The translations under genes were made by a program, and so were the position numbers. The notes under the pieces are model-generated. The model was not told the origin of the DNA. It worked only from the letters and a program-made list of their open reading frames with translations, and made no database searches. From positions 62,001 to 126,000 of the forward strand of contig CAIRYQ010000120.1 in NCBI GenBank assembly GCA_903882875.1: a stretch of 64,000 nucleotides of DNA, given 5' to 3'. Positions 52,073 through 60,200 of the stretch are shown here, in pieces. The stretch's first letter is position 1. Each line of letters starts with the position of its first letter. The stretch is from an uncultured Spartobacteria bacterium. GTDB taxonomy: Bacteria; Verrucomicrobiota; Verrucomicrobiia; Chthoniobacterales; Chthoniobacteraceae.

Positions 52073-53134
52073 TCAGTTCTGCGAACTTCCCCAGACACCG
52101 GCAAGATGATGGATCAATCGCAGTTTCTGCGCGACGCGAGCCGAGATGACGAATGGATAGAGCGCGGGTTCGCCGAGGCTCATGGATATCTCGTTGAGCG
52201 CGGTGGAAAGACTGATCCATCGCTGAAGCCACAGCAGGAATGCCGCGTCCAGCCCGGCCGATTGAGCGAGGCTTGCCGGCAATGCACCGGCCTCGGCGGG
52301 GAGCTGCACCACAGGCAGCGTGATTCGCGGAACCTCGATGCCGAGGCTCTCGCATGTCTCCAGGCCCTCGATAATCTGCAGGTAGTGCGCCCACGTCTCG
52401 GCCCAGTCCTCCCATGGATGCGATGCGGCATACGGGGTGATGAACGCCTGCTGCCAGTCTTTCGGCGCACCATTCCGGTAGTGCGATTGGAGCGACGCCG
52501 CATAGTCAATCCATTCATTCCCGAAGCGTTCACGAAACGCGATGCGATGCGGGTGCTCCCACGGCAGATCGGTGAGCCACCGCTGCCACGCGTAGTGCCC
52601 GCTCTCGTGGCGGAAATGGCCGAGCAAAGTGCGGCTGTTTTCGCCGAGCTGCTGCCGGTGGATCTGGCGGTAAGTGTCGTCGGCCTCCTCAAGATTCACG
52701 GTGATCACGCCGTTGAGATGGCCCGTGGTCACCGTGGGATTCGACATGGTGCTGACGATGTCGAACGCAAGTCCCGCCTTCGGGTTCTCAGTCTTGGAAG
52801 GCAGCTTCATCCCAAGGCCGAGCAGCGTGTAAATCAGCCGTCGCTTTGCCAGTTCCATGCGTCCCCAGAGCATCACGTTCCGCGCGTCGCGCAGATCCGG
52901 GATGGTCCGGTTCAGCCTGCATGAAGGGCACAGCGTCCTGCCTCCGAAGACGGGCACGATCCAGTTGCACACCGCATGTCTGACTCCGTTCTCGCAACGC
53001 CTCAACGGGCCGCCCGGCTGGATCGCAGTCATCGCCTGTCTCTCGGCATCAAAGCCCACATCCCTCTTGCACCGAAGGCATCGTGAACTTCCAAAGAAAA
53101 GCGTGTTGCCGCATTCGCAGAGGAATTGTCGCAT
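52073..53134 (-). CDS. Putative zinc-binding metallopeptidase
   Basis: 353 residues. The N-terminus is a zinc-ribbon-like region with CECGN, CLRC and CPSC. The catalytic region has HFRHESGHYAW (HESGH at 176-180) and downstream acidic residues (WEDWAETWAHYL), the layout of the Zn_peptidase_2 family (PF15887). No signal peptide, so probably cytoplasmic. Relatives commonly lie near transglutaminase-like genes, as here. Function in the cell is not known. Confidence 0.85.
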   Translation of the reverse strand: MRQFLCECGNTLFFGSSRCLRCKRDVGFDAERQAMTAIQPGGPLRRCENGVRHAVCNWIVPVFGGRTLCPSCRLNRTIPDLRDARNVMLWGRMELAKRRLIYTLLGLGMKLPSKTENPKAGLAFDIVSTMSNPTVTTGHLNGVITVNLEEADDTYRQIHRQQLGENSRTLLGHFRHESGHYAWQRWLTDLPWEHPHRIAFRERFGNEWIDYAASLQSHYRNGAPKDWQQAFITPYAASHPWEDWAETWAHYLQIIEGLETCESLGIEVPRITLPVVQLPAEAGALPASLAQSAGLDAAFLLWLQRWISLSTALNEISMSLGEPALYPFVISARVAQKLRLIHHLAGVWGSSQN

Positions 53135-53369
53135 TAAAAAAGAAGGCGGCTGTGCTTGGTTGGTTTTCCCGGCTCAAGACCGGGCGTCGGGCGCGGAAGG
53201 CGCAGCGTCCGGGTGATGCGATGCCTGGTCAAGCCGCAGGCGCGACTCTCGCTTCGCACCGCCGTGGAAGAATGTCGTCGCGGGAACGGGGGATTTTTTC
53301 AGCAGCGCCAGATTGGGCTTTTCCGAAATGGGCATCGGCATGGATTTGTTTGCGCCAGATGTCGTCCTG

Positions 53370-54154
53370 TCAGTCCGTTGTGGGCATCACGGAGACCACC
53401 AGACTCGTCAGCATGAGCAGGCCGAATTGGGTGACGAAGGCGACGTCGGTCGCATCGCGTCCATAGGCGATTGCGATGCGGTTGCCGGTGGTCCGTGCCT
53501 GTGAAGCGTCAAAGACAAACCAGCGCCCGCCGACGTATGCCTCGAACCACGCATGAATGTCCGGCACCTGGAGCTGGTGCTTGTAGCCGACGACCATCCG
53601 GGCGGGGATGTTCAGCGCACGGCACAGTGCGATTCCGAGATGCGCGAAATCGCGGCACACACCCACGCGTGATTTTGCCGTATCGAGGGCCGTCGTCGCG
53701 GTCGTGCTGGTGCCGTAGCGGTAGGCCACATGCGAATGGATCCACGCACGGATGCCTCCACCTGTGGGTAGCCGGTGACTGTTCCCTGCACAATCTCCGC
53801 GGCCAGCTCCGCAAGCTGATCGGACGGGCAGTAGCGGCTCGGGGAAAGAAAGTGCAGCACGAACTCCGGGAGATTCTGCGGCCAGACGAGGGCCGCGTTC
53901 ACATCCGCATCCACCTCATCGGGAGTCTCCACGGTGCAACTTGCGCGCAGCTTCGTCTCGCCCGGCGGGATGACCACGCGCTGGCAGAGGTTTCCGAAAA
54001 TGTCCGTGAACTCAATGACCGGAATCCTCGGCTGGATCGAATACTCCTCCCGTGCGACCCACTGTCCCCAGCCGCTGCGTGGGCGGAGCATGAGGATGGC
54101 GGGCACGAATACATTGGTCTGAAAGGCAATCGCACAGGAGGCAACGAGGCGCAT
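53370..54154 (-). pseudogene. Transglutaminase-like protein, frameshifted
   Basis: The N-terminal half reads from ATG 54154 (SIQPRIPVIEFTDIFGNLCQR, typical of the bacterial transglutaminase N domain) up to about 53750. The C-terminal half continues in another frame from WIHSHVAYRYG to the stop at 53370 and holds the whole catalytic triad: Cys in GVCRDFAHLGIALCR, His in DIHAWFEAYV and Asp in FVFDAS. One base lost or gained near the CAGGTGGAGGC at about 53750 explains the break. It could be a decaying gene or a sequence error. The 235 bp between its stop and the next gene hold nothing recognised. Confidence 0.8.
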
Positions 54155-54245
54155 GGGTCACTTTGGGTTTCCTCCGCATTCGTCGCGCAAGGCGCGACTG
54201 GCCGTGTGGATGTAAAAAACGATCGATCCGAACGCCCAACCGATG

Positions 54246-54404
54246 AATCCCTTCGGCAATCCGGTGAATCCTCTTGCCAATCCGACTAGTCCTTTTCCCA
54301 ATCCGACCATTCGGTTCGGCAATCCGACTAGTCCCTTTCCCAATCCGATCATTCGGTTGGCCAATTCGACTATTCCTTTTCCCAATCCGATGAATCCTTT
54401 TCGG
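54246..54404. repeat. 21-bp tandem array with 42-bp higher order
   Basis: Seven 21-bp units starting AATCC (54258, 54279, 54300, 54321, 54342, 54363, 54384) and a partial unit at 54246. Two unit types alternate (ending CCTTTTCCC and CGGTTCGGC), making a 42-bp super-repeat. Plus-frame translation is NPTSPFP/NPTIRFG, minus-frame GLGKGLVGLPNRMV; neither is coupled to a gene. The array lies in a 544-bp gap with no other gene and precedes a decayed TIR gene. Confidence 0.9.
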
Positions 54405-54698
54405 GGTGCTTTTCGGCATCTTGTCAAGAAAACGCCCGTTTTCTGCATCTTTCCACGGCGGACATCGCATGGCGGCAGCCGGACTCGGATTTCGCAGCCA
54501 TGGACCGGCGTATCCCCGGCGCAACCTGACCGCATGGAACGCCTGCGGGCTTCCCCCTTTGCGCCCTTCGTGTCCTTCGCAGTTCAATCCCGACCCCCCT
54601 ACCCACGGAATCCGGGGCTTGCATTCCGCCCGCCCGCCCTGCCATACACCCCGCGTCCGCAGGCTGGAATCCACGATTGAATCCCACTCCCCAGAGCC

Positions 54699-54998
54699 AT
54701 GTCATCCGAACCGCAACGCTTAGACTACGACGTCTTCCTGAGCCACAGCGCCAAGGACAAGCCGGTCGTGCGCGACGTGGCGGAGGGCATGAGGAAGGAC
54801 GGGCGGGTGCCCAAGGCGGAAGGATCAAGGATGAAGGCCAAAGTGCCACTTCATCCTTCTGCCTTCATCCTTCATCCTTTCCCCGACTGGGCGCAGTTGG
54901 AGTCCGGCACGTTCCGCTTCCGCGACCCGCTGAACAAGGAGCGCCGCTTTCTTCCCTTGCGGGTCGAAGAATTGCCAAAACCTTCCAATACACGCTAG
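54699..54998 (+). pseudogene. TIR-domain gene remnant with internal replacement
   Basis: 99 codons. The start YDVFLSHSAKDKPVV is a TIR strand A/box 1, and later DWAQLESGTFRFRDPLNKERRF matches the later part of the same domain. The roughly 40 residues that normally sit between (box 2 with the WxDxW-like region and the catalytic Glu) are replaced by a short palindromic DNA segment. The frame then ends soon after, so the rest of the protein is lost. The next gene begins 9 bp downstream. Confidence 0.75.
54820..54879. repeat. Palindrome inserted in TIR gene
   Basis: AAGGATCAAGGATGAAG (54820-54836) is followed after 26 nt by CTTCATCCTTCATCCTT (54863-54879), inverted copies with one mismatch. It occupies the place of the TIR core and appears to be a mobile palindrome or the scar of a repeat-mediated deletion. 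Confidence 0.75.
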
Positions 54999-55007
54999 CT
55001 ACAATCC

Positions 55008-55817
55008 ATGACTCCAGAGGAAGCTGAAAAGTTCGCACACCTAATTCCACCCGAGCTTGCGGACAAGCTGCGTGCTGGGAGTAAAATGGGAATTGTCGGT
55101 TTCTTTGACATACTCGGATACCAAAGCTTTCTCGAGAATAATGACGTAGGAATGGCGGTTCGGGCGGTCTTGGAAGCTCTCAGTGCCGAAGACATTGCCG
55201 TGCGCGAGAATGTGAAAAAGTTCTTTGCTGGCGGAACGAATGAAGAATTTGTATCGCAGGTTCTTAGCGAAATGGAGTCGCTCGTTTTTTCAGACACAAT
55301 CCTACTTACATCTCCTTACGGTCTGGCAGATCACGTCGACAAAAAGAGCATTCATTGGCTCATCTACCTCATTTATGTCGCTACACTTCAGAACCGATTG
55401 TTCAAATTCGGGCTGCCCATCAGAGGGGCAATTGCGGTCGGAGAATACATTGTAATTGGAACCTGTTTCGCGGGACGGCCAATAGTGGAAGCCTTCCGTC
55501 AAACCTCTGACATTGACGCGGCTATGATCCTCGTTGCGGAAAGTGCCCAGAAGGATCTGGAATCTTATGTCAAGCCGTCGACGGAGTTGGTGATTCAATA
55601 TCTTGCGCCTCTCAAGAAAGGAATACCGCGCAGGTTTTGGGCAATAAATTTTGCGAGCTTCCCGATTGGCTTGGGCGAGTTGTTACACGGAGATGAGCGG
55701 CGAGAAGTCGCAGAGTGCTTCTGGAAGCACAACAAGGACATTGAGCCCGCGGCACTGACCAAACTCGCCAATACGGAATTGTTTCTCCGTTTCTTGAAGT
55801 CAAAGCGCGGATATTGA
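55008..55817 (+). CDS. Class III nucleotide-cyclase-like protein
   Basis: 269 residues, base composition visibly less GC-rich than its neighbours. The layout follows a class III cyclase core: GFFDILGYQSFL (Asp34 at the first metal position), LVFSDTILL (Asp96 at the second), FGLPIRGAIAVGEYI (the RxGIxxG segment) and FAGRPIVEAFRQTSDIDAA (the G...nxAa segment). Transition-state Asn/Arg residues are not obvious, so activity is uncertain. It directly follows the TIR remnant (9 bp). In Pycsar defence a stand-alone cyclase is paired with a TIR or membrane effector, but this comparison is an inference. It was probably acquired by transfer. Confidence 0.5.
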   Translation: MTPEEAEKFAHLIPPELADKLRAGSKMGIVGFFDILGYQSFLENNDVGMAVRAVLEALSAEDIAVRENVKKFFAGGTNEEFVSQVLSEMESLVFSDTILLTSPYGLADHVDKKSIHWLIYLIYVATLQNRLFKFGLPIRGAIAVGEYIVIGTCFAGRPIVEAFRQTSDIDAAMILVAESAQKDLESYVKPSTELVIQYLAPLKKGIPRRFWAINFASFPIGLGELLHGDERREVAECFWKHNKDIEPAALTKLANTELFLRFLKSKRGY

Positions 55818-55881
55818 CGGCGTTCCGAATCCGACGGTGCCAACGTGCGACTACCGTCTGTAAGGATCGATGGGCTCTTCA

Positions 55882-55976
55882 GGCCAACGGCCTGACGCAA
55901 GCCAGCCCAGGGCAAGCGAGGAACGAGCGCCGCCCTGGGTCTGGAAACCAAGAATGACCAAAGCCCCAACGGGGCG
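55882..55976 (+). repeat. REP-like copy A
   Basis: Opens GGCCAACGGCC, carries the core GGCAAGCGAGGAACGAGCGC and closes with the short hairpin GCCCCAACGGGGC. It is the inverse of copy C to the right of the transposase over its whole length. Confidence 0.8.
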
Positions 55977-55995
55977 TCACAAAGACGGATTGCCG

Positions 55996-56103
55996 CGCCC
56001 CGTTGGGGCTTTTGCCTTGTTACCGTGCAAGTCCCAAGGCGGCGCGACTTCGACTTCGTCTCCGTCGCTTGCCTTGGGCTGGCTTGTGAAGGGCCTTTGG
56101 CCC
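55996..56103 (-). repeat. REP-like copy B
   Basis: Inverted relative to copy A, starting with the hairpin GCCCCGTTGGGGC and ending CTTTGGCCC. The core is more diverged than in A and C. The hairpin followed by TTTTGCC could also terminate transcription of the plus-strand gene ending at 55817. Confidence 0.7.
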
Positions 56104-56176
56104 ATGACGTTTGGAAACAAAAGAATGGGCAAGGCCCCAATGGAGCATGACAATATTTCACCTTATTCCCTCCGCC

Positions 56177-56632
56177 ATGCCGCAGTCACTCGCCCGCGTC
56201 GTCCTTCATGTCGTCTTCAGCACGAAGAACCGTGTGCCCTTTCTCAAAGACCCGGACATCCGCGCCCGGCTGCACGCTTACATGGCGGGCGTGCTCATAA
56301 AGATCGGGTGCGAACCGATCCTCATCAACGGGGCTGAGGATCATGTTCACATCCTCTGCAATCTTTCCCGCACCATCACCATCGCCGGGCTTGTGGAAGA
56401 GGCGAAGACGAGTCCATCGAGATGGATGAAGGAACAGGGTCCGGCGTATCGGGACTTTTTCTGGCAGGGCGGATACGGCTCGTTCTCCGTGAGCCAATCG
56501 AACGTCGAGCAGGTCCGTGCTTATGTCGCGGCGCAGGAGGAGCATCATCGGAAGGTGTCGTTTCAGGATGAGTTCCGCGCGCTCTGCCGGAAGCATGGCG
56601 TGGAGATTGATGAGCGATATGTCTGGGATTGA
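56177..56632 (+). CDS. REP-associated tyrosine transposase (IS200/IS605-like)
   Basis: 151 residues from ATG 56177. Y1 HUH-type single-domain enzyme: ARVVLHVVFSTKNRVPFL start, the metal-binding HVHIL (His56, His58), and the C-terminal YVAAQEEHHRKVSFQDEF with the likely nucleophile Tyr116. RAYTs cut single-stranded REP palindromes and are usually single-copy and domesticated rather than selfish. Its repeats flank it on both sides. The frame is intact, so the protein is probably active. Confidence 0.92.
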   Translation: MPQSLARVVLHVVFSTKNRVPFLKDPDIRARLHAYMAGVLIKIGCEPILINGAEDHVHILCNLSRTITIAGLVEEAKTSPSRWMKEQGPAYRDFFWQGGYGSFSVSQSNVEQVRAYVAAQEEHHRKVSFQDEFRALCRKHGVEIDERYVWD

Positions 56633-56651
56633 TCGGCTTTGGGAATTGTCG

Positions 56652-56750
56652 CGCCCCGTCGGGGCTTGGATTTTCTTTTTGCCCGCGAACCCAGGGCGGC
56701 GCTCGTTCCTCGCTTGCCGCTGGGCTGGCTTGTGGATGGACCTTTGGCCC
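56652..56750 (-). repeat. REP-like copy C
   Basis: Inverted partner of copy A on the right side of the transposase. It begins CGCCCCGTCGGGGC and holds the inverse core GCTCGTTCCTCGCTTGCC. Confidence 0.8.
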
Positions 56751-56787
56751 TCGGCATCGAAACCGCGCTGGGTGAAGACGCGGACGA

Positions 56788-57026
56788 ACCGGCCGCCTCC
56801 CGTGATGCTCGTGATCGGCACTTTCCCCGAGGAAGACGGGCGCGGCACCGGCAGTGCGAAGCAGGAGTTCGCCGACGTGCGCTGGATGGAGATCACGAGC
56901 GTGCTCCAGCGCGAAAGCGCGAACGGCACGAAGCCGGTGAAGCAGATCGAGTTTGCAGGCGAACGGCTGGACCTCGCGAGTGTGAGGCGGTGGCGGGAGC
57001 GGGTGATCGCGGCGAAACCCGACTGA
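56788..57026 (+). pseudogene. 3' remnant of an unknown gene
   Basis: An open frame ending with TGA 57026 reads PPPVMLVIGTFPEEDGRG, WMEITSVLQRES and ending KQIEFAGERLDLASVRRW, with protein-like composition. It has no start of its own and begins just beyond REP copy C, so it looks like the C-terminal end of a gene whose 5' part was lost or displaced by the element. The family was not recognised. The remaining 205 bp to the next gene hold nothing clear. Confidence 0.5.
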
Positions 57027-57231
57027 GGGCCACCGCGCGGGAAGGTGCGGCTCAAGAGCGGTTCCTTCGCGCATTCCGCCTGCGCTCGCAACAAACTCAC
57101 ACCGCTTTTACAAAAGGATCACAACTGCGCCGATGGATCCGCTAAGAACTTCGGCACGCTGCGCGTCATTGCATCCGCGCCATTGCATCCAACCTCACAG
57201 CCCTTCACGATTCACCACAACCCTTCGTCCC

Positions 57232-60200
57232 ATGAAAACACGCACCTCCCTCCCCGCGGCCATCGCCCTCGTCACCACGCTCGTCCTGCCCGTCTGCTCG
57301 TGGGCGGAGAATGAGATCGGCTTCATCGAGAAATTCGCGCTCGCGCCGGATCGCGAGAAGGTGCTCGGCGAACTCGTCCCCGGCACCGAGGACTATTATT
57401 TTTTCCACGCGCTGCACTACCAGAACACGCGCGACGGCGCGAAGCTCGCGGACATTCTCGCGCAGTGGGGCAAGCGGTTTCCCAATGAGAGCGCGCAGCG
57501 CCGGATCATCCTGAACCGCGAGGCGCTGCTGGCCTACGATGCGACTCCGCAGCAGACGCTCGCGTATCTGCGCGAACGGCTGGGCCTGCAGTTCAACCAC
57601 CAGCAGGAGGTGCGCGACAAGAAGCCCGACCTGCCGACGACGCTCGACCCGAAGCGCGTGGCGCGGGAGATCTTCGAGCGCGATTCGCTGAACAACGATC
57701 GCGGCCTCGGGAGTTTCTCCGAAGAGGCGCTGGAGTCGCTGGTGAAATATTCAGTCCAGCTCGATCAGCAGCAGCGTCGCGCGCTGCTCTCTCGGCTCGC
57801 GCGGCCGGATGTGCGGGATCTCGTTGCACTGATCGCGCTCGATTTGAAAACAAAGGAGTCGCGTGGCTTCGGCGAGTTCAACATCCACCGCGCGCTGCTG
57901 CCCGCGCAGCTCGACGCGCTCGCAAAATTGATCCCCGGCCTCGCCACGCAGCAGGCATTCGTCTTTGCGAAGCTGCGCAAGCTCGCGCCGTCGGCGGATG
58001 TGGACATCGAGTTCGACGCGACGGAGCGCGAGGCGTGGCTGGATCGCGTGTCGGCCTACGTGCAGACGCTGCCGCCGGCCTTCAACACGCTGAAGTCGCG
58101 CACGCTTTACCTCCGCCTCGAACACGACCGGAAGAAGGGCGTGTATGACGCGGCGCGCTTCCTCGAATACCTCAAGCTCCCGCGCAACATCCACTATGTG
58201 AATCCCAAGTGGCTCGAGCGCACGCGCGACACGGTGCCGCTCTCGAATCTCAACGAGGACCTCAGCGATCCCCTGCTCCACGCCCCGCCGGTGAACAACG
58301 ACGAGGCGCTCGTGCGCGATTATTTCCTGAACCTCTGGCAGCGCGCCGCCGCGCAGAATCTCGGCGAGATCGGCACCGGGATGATGGCGCCCTACACGGA
58401 CTACGTGCGCGACACCTGGATGAAGCCGGTGCTCGCCGAGGCGCTCATCACGAGCGGCCAGGGCCATCCCGAGCAGTGGGCTTCGCTCATCACGCCCGCG
58501 GAATTTCAAAAGCTGAAGGAGCGCGTGGACATCGAATTCCCGGCGACGAATGCGCCGCTGTTCAAGCCCGCGAGCGAGGGGCACGCGGGCGACGATGTGC
58601 AGTTCGACGTGGTGGTGAAGAACACGCCGAAGGTCATCGTGAAAATCTACGAGGTGAACGCGCTGAACTTTTTCCTCACGCAGCACCGGCAGCTCAACAC
58701 GGACGTGAACCTCGACGGCCTCGTGGCGAACAGCGAGCAGACGCACACGTTCGACAGCGGGCCGTTCAAGCGCACGCGGCAGACGTTCAAGTTCCCCGCG
58801 CTCACCGGCAAGCGCGGCGCGTGGATCGTGGAGTTCATCGGCGGCGGGCGCAGCAGCCGCGCGCTCGTGCGGACGGGGCAGTGGCAGGTGCTGCAAAGCT
58901 CCGGGCCGAGCGGCGACATGCTCGCGGTGATTGACGAGCGCGGCGATCAGGTGAAGGACGCGGTCGCATGGCTCGACGGACGCAAGCTCGTGCGCGACGA
59001 GAAGCTCGGCCGCATCGTGGTGCCGTTCACGGCGCATGGCGGCATGAGGCCGATCGTGGTCGCGGATCCCGAGGGCACGTTTGCAACGCTCACGCAGTTC
59101 GAGCATCACTCGGAGGCCTACACGCTCGACGCGAAATTTCACATCGAGCGCGAGCAGCTCCTCGCGCGCCGCGAGGCGACGCTCGCCGTGCGCACCGCGC
59201 TGATGATCGGCGAGACGCACCTCGATCCCGCACTGCTCACCGAGCCGAAGCTCACGATCACCTCGCAGACGCTCGACGGCATCTCCACGACGCGCGAAGT
59301 GAAGGGCCTAAAGCTCACCGCGGGCGGCGTGCTCGTGCATGACCTCAGCGTTCCCGAACGGCTCGCGAAACTGACCGTCACGCTCTCGGGCAAAGTGGAC
59401 ATGCTCAGCGCGGGCGGCGAGAAGCGCGATGTCTCGGCGAGCCACACGTGGACGCTGAACGGAATCGAGCGCACCGACTTTGCGAGCGACGGTTACCTCT
59501 CGAAGATGGGCAACGACTACGTCTTCGAACTGCTCGGCCGCAACGGCGAGCCGCTCGCCGACCAGCAGGCGGTCTTCACGATCAAGCACCGCGAATTTGC
59601 ACGCACGCAGACCGTGTCGCTGCGCACGGACGAGAAGGGTCGCGTCGTGCTCGGTGCGCTGCCCGGCATCGCGAGCGTCGCCGCGCAGATTCCGAACGCA
59701 CGGCGCAGCTCGTGGGATCTCGACACATTCGAGCGCACATGGCCCGCGGAAATCCACACCGGCGCAGAGCAGCCGATCCGTGTGCCCGCAACGCCACGCA
59801 TCACGGAAATATTTTCCCAATTGGGCCTGGTGCCGAAAGAATGGCTCTCGACGGAAGTTTCGCTGCTACGGCAGAGCGCAGGCACCTTCACCGCGGATGA
59901 ATCCGCCAAGGTGAAGCTCGATGGCGGCTTCCTCGTCATCGAGGGACTCGCGCCGGGCGACTACGCGCTGCGGCTGCGCGAGGAGAAGCGCGACATCGCA
60001 ATCAAGGTGAGCGGTGGCAAGCCAAGCCACGGGTGGTATCTCGGCCACGCGCGCAATTTGCAGGCAAAGGCGGAAGCGCCGCTGCACATCACGGATGTCG
60101 CGACGACGCCCGACGCGATCACCGTGAAGATCGCAAACACCTCGCCGTTCACGCGCGTGCATATCGCCGCGTCGCGCTTCGAGCCGGGACGCGGAATCTT

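Larger units (their letters stand above)
55882..56750. mobile_element. RAYT transposase unit flanked by REP-like repeats
   Basis: Contains the REP-associated tyrosine transposase gene at 56177-56632, two repeat copies on its left (55882-55976 and, inverted, 55996-56103) and one inverted copy on its right (56652-56750). The outer two copies form an inverted pair of about 95 bp sharing a core AGCGAGGAACGAGCGCCGCC. The arrangement is that of a RAYT with its cognate palindromes. The right end abuts a gene remnant. Confidence 0.8.

Noticed and set aside
51875-52924. Plus-strand frame of 349 codons
   Set aside because: It is antisense to the zinc peptidase gene, which has a clear HESGH site and cysteine pairs.
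54158-54674. Frames with GLGKGLVGL or NPTSPFP repeats as a protein
   Set aside because: Both strands are open only because the 21-bp unit lacks stops; no start context or conserved flanks.
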